Below, one piece after another: positions 37,074 through 46,205 of a DNA stretch of 49,024 bases. Both the position numbers and the translations under genes were made by a program. Location: NCBI RefSeq assembly GCF_017347085.1, contig NZ_JADPSA010000014.1:1-49024 (forward strand). The letters run 5' to 3'. This stretch comes from Nesterenkonia sp. E16_10. Its GTDB lineage: Bacteria; Actinomycetota; Actinomycetes; Actinomycetales; Micrococcaceae. The notes beneath the pieces are model-generated. The model did not search any database. It was not told where the DNA came from and worked only from the letters and a program-made list of their open reading frames with translations. Each line of letters starts with the position of its first letter. Position 1 is the stretch's first letter.

Positions 37074-37685
37074 GTGGCGATTCTCTCTCTGATCCTCTTC
37101 GTGGTGGCCGGCGCCGGCACCCCGGGGCCGAACAACACCATCGTGATGGCCTCCGGAGCCGCCTACGGGTTCAGGCGGACGCTGCCCGCGGTCCTGGGCG
37201 TGAACGTCGGCTTCCCCTCGATGGTGCTGATCGTGGGGATCGGGCTGGGTCAGGTGCTGGAACAGTGGCCGGTGATCCTCGACATCCTGCGCCCGATCGG
37301 GATCCTCTACCTGCTCTGGCTCGCCTACAAGATCGCCACCGGCCCCACCACGCTCACCCCGAAGCCCGGGGCGAAGCCGCCGGGCTTCGTGCAGATGGCG
37401 CTGTTCCAGTTCGTGAACCCCAAGGCCTGGACCCTCTCGGTGGCGGCGCTGAGCACCTTCACCGGATTCTGGGATTCCTTCATGCTCGAGGTCGCGGTGA
37501 TCGCGCTCGTGGCCTGCAGCTTCGGGGCACCCTTCACCGTGGCCTGGACGCTGCTCGGCGTGGGCGCCGGTCGGATCATCTCGCAGCCGAAGCACATGCT
37601 GATCTTCAACCTGGTCATGGCTGGGCTGCTGGTCGCCTCGGTGGTGCCCGCCATGGCCGACACCTGGGAGTCGCTGCCGCTCTAG
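37074..37685 (+). CDS. LysE/RhtB family exporter
   Basis: A 203-residue membrane exporter with six helices and the family N-terminus GTPGPNNT near 15-22. LysE/RhtB proteins export amino acids or related metabolites. GTG 37074 begins 9 bases after the TetR stop, so it may be in the same operon. Confidence 0.9.
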   Translation: MAILSLILFVVAGAGTPGPNNTIVMASGAAYGFRRTLPAVLGVNVGFPSMVLIVGIGLGQVLEQWPVILDILRPIGILYLLWLAYKIATGPTTLTPKPGAKPPGFVQMALFQFVNPKAWTLSVAALSTFTGFWDSFMLEVAVIALVACSFGAPFTVAWTLLGVGAGRIISQPKHMLIFNLVMAGLLVASVVPAMADTWESLPL

Positions 37686-37711
37686 TCGTGTCGCTCTAGT
37701 CGGGCCCAGAC

Positions 37712-37734
37712 GCGGGCCGCTGTGATCGGCCCGC
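37712..37734. terminator. Bidirectional terminator
   Basis: GCGGGCCG and CGGCCCGC form an 8-bp GC stem with a 7-base loop between the convergent LysE and ECF ATPase genes. There is no T-run. Confidence 0.6.
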
Positions 37735-37735
37735 T

Positions 37736-39298
37736 CTACTCCTGCCCCGACGAGGGCCGATGCTCGCCCAGGCGCAGCTGCTGATCGCTGATCTCCGCCG
37801 CCCAGCGCCGATCATGGGTGGCCACCAGCACCGCGCCTCCGGCGGCGGTGAAGCTGCGCACCAGAGCGCTCAATCGGCGCATCCCCGCCGCATCACGGCC
37901 CAGCGTGGGCTCGTCGAGCAGCAGCACCGCGGGGTCCAGCAGCAGCGCCGAGGCGATCACGCAGTCCTTGCGCTGGGCCGGCACCAGGTCATACGGGTGC
38001 TCCTGCCCGAGCCCGCTGAGCCCGGCGGTCTGCATCACCTGCTCCACCTGGTGCTCACGCTGCGCCGATGCACGCACCCGATCGGCGCGCCGCAGCCGAC
38101 GTCCTCCCGGGCCCAGCGGGACCGCGCGCATCAGCTCCGCATGCACCGTGGAAGCCGACAGCTGATCCCCTGGGTCCTGACCCACCCATCCCAGATGACG
38201 GGCCCGGTGGTGTGCCGGTGCCGCGGCGAGCTCGACGCCGCCAGGCCCGGTGATTCTGGTCCCCGGCTCGGCGGCAAGCAGCCCCGTCAGGGCGCCGAGC
38301 AGCGTGGACTTCCCGGAACCGTTGGGCCCCAGCAGCGCGGTGACCTCCCCCGCGTGCAGCTCCAGCGCCACGCCGTCGAGCACCGGCGTGGACGCGCGCC
38401 GCACCGAGAGGTCCCGCACCTGGAGCAGCACCTCTCGTTGTGGCATCGGGTCCGCTCGGTTCGGGTCCTGGCCCACCGGTGCGCGCCGCGCATCCCAGAT
38501 CCCGTGCTGGTCCAACGGCGGCTGGTCCAGCGGCGGTTGATTCAACGACGGCTGGCCCAATAGCCGCTGGTCAAGAGGCGGCTGGCCCAGCCGAGCCGGG
38601 GCGGACCCCGCGTCCGGCGGCGTCCCTTCTGGCGTGATCGCCGCGGGGCGGCCCTGGGCCAGGAAGAGCACCTGGTCACAGGCGGCGGTGAGGTCATCGT
38701 GCTGGTGTCCGGTGAGCAGCACCGCGCCCCCGGCGTCACGGAACGCGCGCAGGGACCGGGCCAGGCGTCGTCGCGCGCTGTCATCCAGCGCCTGGGAGGG
38801 CTGATCCAGCACCAGCACGCTCGGGCGCAGGGTCAGCAGCCCGGCCAGCGCGGTGAGCTGACGTTCCCCGCCGGAGAGCGTGTCCAGTGCCCGCTCAGCC
38901 AGGCCCGCGATGCCCAGCGCCTGCAGGCCGGCCTCGGCGCGCTCCAGGCACTTGGGCAGCGGCAGCCCCAGCAGCCGCCCGGGCAGCGCGGCCTCGTCTT
39001 GGACCGTGTGGGTCAACCCGGTGAGCTGGGCCTCCGGGTCATCGCCGAGCATGCCCGCGCGGTGATCCCCGCGCAGCTCGCGCACCCCGGTGCTGTGCCC
39101 GTGTTCCCCGAGCAGCCCGGCGGCGGCGCGGGCCAGGGTGGAGGTGCCCGCGCCCTGAGGCCCGAGCACCGCGATGGCCTGCCCGGGGTGAAGGGTGAGG
39201 TCCACAGCTTCCAGGGCGGGGGTCCCGGCGCCGCGGTAGTGGAAGCCGAACTCGGACAGACGCAGCAGCGGCAGCCGCGAGGAAGTGGGGTCAGGCAT
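37736..39298 (-). CDS. ECF transporter fused ATPase (EcfA1-EcfA2), asymmetric
   Basis: A 520-residue fusion of two ABC ATPase domains that would energise the ECF importer. Domain 1 (about 12-225) has a broken Walker A, GPQGAGTS (Lys to Thr at 52), and LDQP in place of LDEP (Q166), but a normal LSGGE signature (141-145). Domain 2 (about 290-515) has normal Walker A GPNGSGKS (324-331) and LLLDEP, but its signature is degraded to LVPAQ. Sites pair Walker A of one with the signature of the other, so one composite site is intact and one is lost. The linker holds six L-x-Q-x-x repeats. Start ATG 39298 overlaps the T-subunit stop. Confidence 0.9.
   Translation of the reverse strand: MPDPTSSRLPLLRLSEFGFHYRGAGTPALEAVDLTLHPGQAIAVLGPQGAGTSTLARAAAGLLGEHGHSTGVRELRGDHRAGMLGDDPEAQLTGLTHTVQDEAALPGRLLGLPLPKCLERAEAGLQALGIAGLAERALDTLSGGERQLTALAGLLTLRPSVLVLDQPSQALDDSARRRLARSLRAFRDAGGAVLLTGHQHDDLTAACDQVLFLAQGRPAAITPEGTPPDAGSAPARLGQPPLDQRLLGQPSLNQPPLDQPPLDQHGIWDARRAPVGQDPNRADPMPQREVLLQVRDLSVRRASTPVLDGVALELHAGEVTALLGPNGSGKSTLLGALTGLLAAEPGTRITGPGGVELAAAPAHHRARHLGWVGQDPGDQLSASTVHAELMRAVPLGPGGRRLRRADRVRASAQREHQVEQVMQTAGLSGLGQEHPYDLVPAQRKDCVIASALLLDPAVLLLDEPTLGRDAAGMRRLSALVRSFTAAGGAVLVATHDRRWAAEISDQQLRLGEHRPSSGQE
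38501..38590 (-). repeat. Six 15-base tandem repeats in the linker of the ECF ATPase
   Basis: Six consecutive 15-base units encode residues 237-266 as LGQPP, LDQRL, LGQPS, LNQPP, LDQPP and LDQHG. They make a flexible Pro/Gln linker between the two ATPase domains; the copies have begun to diverge. Confidence 0.85.
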
Positions 39299-40073
39299 CG
39301 AGGGCTCCCAGGAGGTCGGTGGCCGAGGGCAGCGGCAGCACTCCGGCCAGCGAGGCACCCACCAGCAGGCCGGAGCCGATGACGGCACCCCAGCGCAGGC
39401 TGCGCTGGCCCGCGCCTGCGGGATAGAACCGGGCCGGGGTGGGATGCGCGGACTCACCGAATCCGCGCTGGGTCAGGGCGTCATGGCGCTGATCCAGCTG
39501 GGTGATCGCGGTGACCAGCAGGCCGGTGAGCACCCCGGTGAGCAGGCGCAGGCGCACCGAGAGCCGGTCGGTGTCCCAGCCGCGGGCGGAGCGGGCGGCC
39601 AGCGCGGCGCGGACCCGGTGCTGAGCCAGCGGGATCAGGCTCATCGCGGCGGCGCATACGTAGGCCAGGGACAGCGGCAGCCGCAGCGTCAATAGGCCGT
39701 CGAAGGCGCGCGAGGGATCCGAGCCGAACGCGAACAGCGCACAGACCGCGACCATCGCGGCCACCCGCAGCCAGAGTTGGATCGCCAGGGCGAGGCCCTC
39801 CACGGTGACCGCGGCGGGGCCGAACTCGGCGAGCACCTCGGCCTGCTCGCCGGGGTAGAAGAGTCCCTGGATGATGCCGACCATGACCAGCATGGGCCCG
39901 GCCAGCACCACCAGGGTCAGCGCCCAGCTGCGGAATCGGACTCGGGGAGAGGCCGCCGCCCCGGCCGCCGCGGCGATGAGCACGGCGGCCGGGATCACCG
40001 GGGAGGGCACTCCGTAGACGAGCAGCAGCGCGCAGCCGAGCAGGACCAGCTCAGTGGCTGGGTGCAGCCGCAT
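39291..40073 (-). CDS. ECF transporter T component (EcfT)
   Basis: A 260-residue transmembrane coupling subunit with about six helices and the two Ala-Arg-Gly-type motifs of EcfT: ARSARGW and the RGFG segment, which dock on the ATPases. It lies between the S component and the fused ATPase and overlaps both (start inside the S gene, stop after the ATPase start), so all three are coupled. Confidence 0.9.
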   Translation of the reverse strand: MRLHPATELVLLGCALLLVYGVPSPVIPAAVLIAAAAGAAASPRVRFRSWALTLVVLAGPMLVMVGIIQGLFYPGEQAEVLAEFGPAAVTVEGLALAIQLWLRVAAMVAVCALFAFGSDPSRAFDGLLTLRLPLSLAYVCAAAMSLIPLAQHRVRAALAARSARGWDTDRLSVRLRLLTGVLTGLLVTAITQLDQRHDALTQRGFGESAHPTPARFYPAGAGQRSLRWGAVIGSGLLVGASLAGVLPLPSATDLLGALDA

Positions 40074-41022
40074 GGGAGGATCCTGCGGTGTGCGGCGTCG
40101 CACGCTCCGCCCCGGTGCGCTTCATCCCTGCCCGCTTCACGGAAGAGTGTTCGGTGAAGGGGAAGCGGCTGCGCAGCCGGTTCGGCAGTGCGGCGATGAC
40201 CAGGAAGGCCAGCGCGAAGATGATCGCCTTATCGGCGATGTCGCTGCCCAGTCCCTGGATGGTGGCGGCACCGAGCATGGAGGCGCCGGCCCCCTGCAGG
40301 GCGGCGACGATGCTGCCGGTGCCGACGCCGAGTCCGCCGCCGTAGATGAACGCGGCCACCGGGGTGGCGATCAGGCCGGTGGGGATGCCGGCCAGGGCGC
40401 CGGCGAGGACGGCCCACCAGATGCGGCGGAAGCCGCCCAGCCGGGCGGCCCAGCCGGCCGCGGCGCCGATGAAGGCGGAGCCTGCGGTGAAGGCGATGAC
40501 GGTCGGGTTGATCGTCACGCCCCAGATGACGTTGGTGAGGATCCCGGTCAGGGCGCCGGCGGCGGGGCCGGCGATGACGCCGATGATCACGGTGCCCAGG
40601 GAGTCCAGGTAGAGCGGGATAGGAGACATGCCCACGATCTGGCCGGTGGCGATGTTCAGAGCGATCATCACCGGCATCAGGGCGAGCACGCTGCGCGGGA
40701 TCCGCGGGAGCGTGCCGGCGGCGATGAGCGCCGCACCGAGGAGGTAGCCGACCATCACCCCGAGGGTGGTGTGTCCCAGGTCCGCGCCGAGCGTGGCGGG
40801 CTGGCTGGTGAGCACCCAGAGATAGGTGCCGACGATGACGGCGGCGCCGGCGGTGAGCGCCAGGACCGACCACAGCGGGGGAGCAGGTCGGAGGTGGTTC
40901 CCAGCGCGGTCGGTGTGACGGGTCTTGGGAGTGCCGGTGTTCTTCGTGCGAGTCTTCGGGGTTTCTCCGGGATCCGCCGCGGTGACGGACCCCTGCCCAG
41001 AGTGCGGGTCAGTGTGAGTCAT
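40051..41022 (-). CDS. ECF transporter S component, likely nucleoside-type
   Basis: A 323-residue S component: hydrophilic N-terminal tail of about 50 residues, then six or more helices including NIATGQIVGMSPIPLYLDSLGT, an S-component-like segment. A long polar C-terminal tail follows. It overlaps the nucleoside hydrolase upstream and EcfT downstream. The operon suggests that the substrate is a ribonucleoside or its base; the substrate is inferred only from context. Confidence 0.85.
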   Translation of the reverse strand: MTHTDPHSGQGSVTAADPGETPKTRTKNTGTPKTRHTDRAGNHLRPAPPLWSVLALTAGAAVIVGTYLWVLTSQPATLGADLGHTTLGVMVGYLLGAALIAAGTLPRIPRSVLALMPVMIALNIATGQIVGMSPIPLYLDSLGTVIIGVIAGPAAGALTGILTNVIWGVTINPTVIAFTAGSAFIGAAAGWAARLGGFRRIWWAVLAGALAGIPTGLIATPVAAFIYGGGLGVGTGSIVAALQGAGASMLGAATIQGLGSDIADKAIIFALAFLVIAALPNRLRSRFPFTEHSSVKRAGMKRTGAERATPHTAGSSHAAAPSH

Positions 41023-42133
41023 GATGTTGTGGTCCTTCTCTCAAAGTGATGGTCAGGTGATCCAGGAACGCCTCGGCGTCCAGGCTGCGGATGATCTCGG
41101 CATTGGGCTTGCGGCCCCAGCGTCCGAGCCAGTCGGCCACGGTCTCGCCGCGGGTGAGCGTGCCCAGGAGCTCGACGTCGACCGCTGCCTGCTCGGTCTT
41201 GCGCGCCCAGGGAATTATCCTGGCTGCGCCGCGTGGGGACGAATCCCGCTCACGCTCTGCCGCCGGAGAGCGGCGCTCTCCGTGATCCGGGGCCGGGGCC
41301 GGGGCCTGGGTCTGGTTCCGGGCCCAGGCCACGGCGGTGGCGGTGACATAGGGATCGTGGACATGGGCCAGATAGCCGTGGCCGTCGGCATCATGGAACT
41401 CGAAGTAGAACCGCAGCGCCTCGGCCAGCTGATCCAGAAAGGCTGACCACGGCTCCGACCGGGGCCGATCAAGCATCTGCTGCAGCCGCGCAGGTGTCAG
41501 CGCCACCGCCTCGGTGGCCTCGATCGGGCCGATCACCGGCAGGTGGCGGGAGGCCCCGAACGCGTCGATCACGGCCTTCGTGGCCTCGGGGTCATAGCTG
41601 ACGTTCCACTCCGTGGTGGGCCGGGTGTTGCCCCGGTAGTTGAAGGCTCCGCCCATGATGAAGAGCCGCTTCAGCAGCTGCGGGAGCCGGGGCTCGAGCC
41701 GAAGCGCCAGGGCCAGGTTGGTGGCGGGTCCTGTGAGCACCCCGATCAGCTCACCGGGGTGCGCCCGGGCGGCTCGAACCCAGGCCTGCGCGGCGGGAAG
41801 CTCGTCGGCGGTGAAGGCGCCGGTGCCCCCGTCCGTGACCCTGCCGGCGGGCAGGCGCGCGTACCCGGCGCCGGTGTCACCGTGGGTCTCCTCGGCGTAC
41901 TCGCTCACCCCGGCCAGCGGGTGCTCGGCTCCTGCATGGACGCTGAGCTCGGTGCGACCGGCCAGCTGCAGCCAGCCCAGCGTGTTCTCCAGCACCTGGG
42001 CGGTGGAGACGTTGCCCCCGCTGGCGGCGAGGCCGGTGATCTCGACGTCGTCCTGGCAGAACAGCCAGCCCAGCGCGAGCGCATCGTCGATGCCGGGGTC
42101 ACAGTCCAGAAAGAGGGGGATCACCTGCACCAT
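41009..42133 (-). CDS. Nucleoside hydrolase
   Basis: A 374-residue inosine/uridine-preferring-type nucleoside hydrolase, which splits nucleosides into base and ribose. The calcium-binding DCDPGIDDA motif is at about 10-18, with the following family strands (GLAASGGN, LTGPATNLAL, MGGAFNYRGN, EWNVSYDPEA). An extra polar, Pro/Ala/Arg-rich stretch of about 40 residues interrupts the C-terminal part (near 290-330). ATG 42133 is chosen by homology to the family N-terminus; its SD is weak. It is coupled to the ECF S component. Confidence 0.92.
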   Translation of the reverse strand: MVQVIPLFLDCDPGIDDALALGWLFCQDDVEITGLAASGGNVSTAQVLENTLGWLQLAGRTELSVHAGAEHPLAGVSEYAEETHGDTGAGYARLPAGRVTDGGTGAFTADELPAAQAWVRAARAHPGELIGVLTGPATNLALALRLEPRLPQLLKRLFIMGGAFNYRGNTRPTTEWNVSYDPEATKAVIDAFGASRHLPVIGPIEATEAVALTPARLQQMLDRPRSEPWSAFLDQLAEALRFYFEFHDADGHGYLAHVHDPYVTATAVAWARNQTQAPAPAPDHGERRSPAAERERDSSPRGAARIIPWARKTEQAAVDVELLGTLTRGETVADWLGRWGRKPNAEIIRSLDAEAFLDHLTITLREGPQHHDSH

Positions 42134-42207
42134 TGTGCCGGGTGCGGCTGAGTCTCTCGGCGCAACATAGAGCCTTATACAATTAAGACACACCAGCCTT
42201 GCGTAAC

Positions 42208-42226
42208 TTAGGGTAGCCTTGGATCA
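42208..42226. promoter_or_regulatory. Candidate DtxR/IdeR iron box
   Basis: The 19 bases starting TTAGGGTAGCCTTGG match the DtxR/IdeR consensus TTAGGTTAGSCTAACCTAA at 13 positions, with a near-perfect left half. It lies 54 bases upstream of the iron-binding protein gene and would also be near the divergent nucleoside hydrolase promoter. Confidence 0.55.
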
Positions 42227-42279
42227 GATCAGTCAGGCTCGCCTCGGTGAGCCTCCGAGCGGAAAGAAGGAACACACCC

Positions 42280-43326
42280 ATGCGCAGAACCTCCCTTGCG
42301 GTCACTCTGGGCGCGATCGTCGCGCTGACCGCGACCTCCTGTGGCGACACCACCGAGCCGGCCTCCGAGGGTGACGAGACCTCCGCCGAGCAGGAGAGCC
42401 TGGTGCTCTACTCGGGGCGCAACGAGGAGCTGATCCAGCCGCTGATCGATACCTTCTCCGAGGAGACCGGCATCGAGGTCGAGGTCCGCTACGGCGACAC
42501 CGCCGAGCTGGCCGCGCAGCTGCTGGAAGAGGGTGACGGGTCCCCGGCTGATGTCTTCTTGGCTCAGGACGCGGGCGCCCTCGGCGCCGTGGCGGAGGAG
42601 GGTCTGTTCGATGAGCTCGACGCCGAGCTGCTCGACCAGGTCCCCGAGGCCTACCGTGATGCCGAGGATCAGTGGGTGGGCCTCTCCGGACGGGTCCGCA
42701 CCCTGATCTACAACACCGACACCGTCGATGAGGCCGACCTGCCCGCGAGCGTGGATGAGCTGACCGGGTCGGAGTACACCGGTCGCGTCGGCGTGGCCCC
42801 CACCAACGCGTCCTTCCAGTCCTTCGTGACCGCCCACCGCGAGATCGAGGGCGAGGAGGCGACCCAGACCTTCCTCGATGACCTCGCCGCGAATGATCCG
42901 CAGATCCGCGAGGGCAACGGCGAGATCGTCACCGATGTCGCCGACGGGGTCATCGACATGGGCCTGGTGAACCACTACTACCTCTACGGCCGCGCCAAGG
43001 AGCTCGGCGAGGATCCCGCCGAGCTCAACGTCGCGAACCACCTCTTCAGCGACGGCGACGTCGGATCGCTGGTCAACGTGGCTGGAGTCGGCGTGCTGAA
43101 CTCCGAGAACCCGGCCGCAGCCTCGCTGACCGAGTTCATGCTCAGCAACGAGGGCCAGACCTACTTCGCCGAAGAGACCGCGGAATACCCGATGATCGAA
43201 GGCGTGGAGGGACCCGAGGGCATGCCGAGCCTCGAGGAGCTCGACGCCCCCGATATCGACCTCAACCAGCTCGATGACCTGGAGACCTCCGTGGAGATGA
43301 TCGTCGAATCGGGTCTGGTGGGCTGA
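42280..43326 (+). CDS. Iron(III) ABC transporter substrate-binding lipoprotein
   Basis: A 348-residue periplasmic-type ferric-binding protein of the FbpA/FutA family. The signal peptide ends in lipobox TATSC, followed by an acidic linker. Hallmarks are VLYSGRNEELIQPLIDTF near the N-terminus and the NHYYLYG tyrosine cluster that binds iron. GAAGGA lies upstream of ATG 42280. It is the first gene of an iron importer and is preceded by a DtxR/IdeR-like box. Confidence 0.92.
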   Translation: MRRTSLAVTLGAIVALTATSCGDTTEPASEGDETSAEQESLVLYSGRNEELIQPLIDTFSEETGIEVEVRYGDTAELAAQLLEEGDGSPADVFLAQDAGALGAVAEEGLFDELDAELLDQVPEAYRDAEDQWVGLSGRVRTLIYNTDTVDEADLPASVDELTGSEYTGRVGVAPTNASFQSFVTAHREIEGEEATQTFLDDLAANDPQIREGNGEIVTDVADGVIDMGLVNHYYLYGRAKELGEDPAELNVANHLFSDGDVGSLVNVAGVGVLNSENPAAASLTEFMLSNEGQTYFAEETAEYPMIEGVEGPEGMPSLEELDAPDIDLNQLDDLETSVEMIVESGLVG

Positions 43327-43329
43327 CCC

Positions 43330-44927
43330 ATCACCGCCCCGGCTCACGCCCCAACGCGCACCGCCGCCCGTTCCCGCTCCGCCGGGAACGGGCGTGTGGC
43401 GGTGCCGCTGTGGCTGCGTGCCGCCGCGGTCATCGCCACGCTGGTCGCGATGCTGCCGCTGTTCTACCTGATCATCCGGCTGGCCCAGTTCCCGCTCCCA
43501 GACTTCCTGGACACGGTGTTCAGTGCGCGCAGCGCCCGGCTGGCCCTGACCTCACTGACCCTGACCGGCACGGTCACCGCGCTGTGCCTGATCCTCGGCG
43601 TGGGACTCGCCTTTTTGGTCACCCGCACCCAGCTCCCGGGACGGCTGATCCTCGGCGTCGCCGCCGCGCTGCCCCTGGCGATCCCAAGCTACGTCGCGGC
43701 CTTCGGCTGGCAGTCGATGAACGCCCTGATCAACCCGGGCACCAGCTTCGAAGGGTTCTTCGCCGCGGCGATCGTGATCACCTCGGTGACCTACCCCTAC
43801 ATCTACCTGCCGGTGGTCGCCGCGCTGGTCTCGGTGGACCCCGCCCAGGAGGAGGCCGCCCGAGCGCTGGGCCGCGGACCGGTGGACACCTTCTTCAGCG
43901 TCACCGTCCGCCAGACCGCCCCCGCGATCACCGCGGGCACCCTGCTGTGCGCCATCTACGTCATCGCCGACTTCGGGGCGGTCTCGATCCTGCGCGTGGA
44001 CACCTTCACCCGCGCCGTGTTCACCAGCTTCTCGATGGGCTTCGACCGGCTCGGCGGGGTGGCGCTGTCCTCGGTGCTGCTGGTCTTCACCCTGTGCCTG
44101 CTGATCCTGGAAGGACGGGTCCGGCGCACCGGCACCCGCTACTCCACCATGTCCGGTGAAGGGCGCGCCCGCCCGGCCCGTTTCTCGATGGGGCGCTTCA
44201 CGCTGCCGATCCTGGCCCTGGCCTGGGCCCCGGTGCTCATCGCCCTGGCGGTCCCGCTCTCGGCCCTGCTGGTCTGGAGCCTGCGCGGCGTCTCCCGGCC
44301 CGGCTCCCTGGGCGAGATCGGCTCGGCACTGCTGAACTCGCTCTGGGCCGCCGGACTCGCGGCGCTGGCCACCACGGCGATCGCGATCCCGCTCGCGCTG
44401 TGGCTCGCGCGCCGTCCCTCGCGGCTCGCCCGGCTGCTGGAACGTACCGCCTACCTGGCGCACTCGCTGCCCGGCGTGGTGATCGGGCTCTCGGTGGTGA
44501 TGCTCGGGATCGCGGTGCTGCCGGCGCTGTATCAGACCATGTGGATGCTGACCCTGGCCTACTGCGCGCTGATGCTGCCGCTCGCCCTGGGCCCGGTGCT
44601 CGCCTCCGCACTCTCGGCGCCCCCAGAGCTCGAGGAGGCTGCGCAGTCACTGGGCAGCAGCCCGGGTGCGGGCTACCTGCGCGTGACGCTGCCGCTGATG
44701 CTGCCCGGGATCCTCTCGGGTGCGCTGCTGGTGCTGCTGACCACGATCAAGGAGCTCCCGGCCACGCTGATGCTGCGCCCCACCGGCTTCGACACCCTGG
44801 CCACCCGGCTGTGGACCTACACCGGCGGCGAGTCCTATGCGGCCGCCGCGCCCTTCGCCGCCATGCTGGTGCTCGTCGCCGCGGTCCCGGCCTGGATGAT
44901 GATTTCACGACTGCTCAAGGAGGTTCG

Positions 44928-44931
<4 letters not shown>
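43330..44931 (+). CDS. Iron(III) ABC transporter permease (fused, FbpB-like)
   Basis: A permease of about 530 residues with two homologous halves (about 12 helices) and two EAA loops (EEAARALGRGPVDTFF and EEAAQSLGSSPGAGYL). The first clear canonical start is GTG 43396, but GGTGGG at 43317-43322 is followed at 7 bases by ATC (43330), then ACC GCC CCG, giving a normal cytoplasmic N-terminus of TAPAHAPTRTAARS type. The ATC lies 3 bases after the binding-protein stop. It overlaps the ATPase gene (ATGA). Confidence 0.9.
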
Positions 44932-46130
<1,199 letters not shown>

Positions 46131-46205
46131 CACCGACCGCGCAGACCTAACTGTGCCAGCGGCACCTTTCTATACGTCTTCGAGATTCAGGCGTATCAAT
46201 GAGGT

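Noticed and set aside
44400-44927. Upstream extension of the iron ATPase frame
   Set aside because: It lies inside the permease gene; the true start at 44928 has an ideal SD and the ATGA overlap.
46153-46165. Small hairpin GTGCC-AGC-GGCAC after the iron importer
   Set aside because: Only a 5-bp stem; it may be a weak terminator but is too short to call.
46175-46198. ATACG and CGTAT repeat before the P-type ATPase
   Set aside because: Short arms with a long spacer; could easily be chance.
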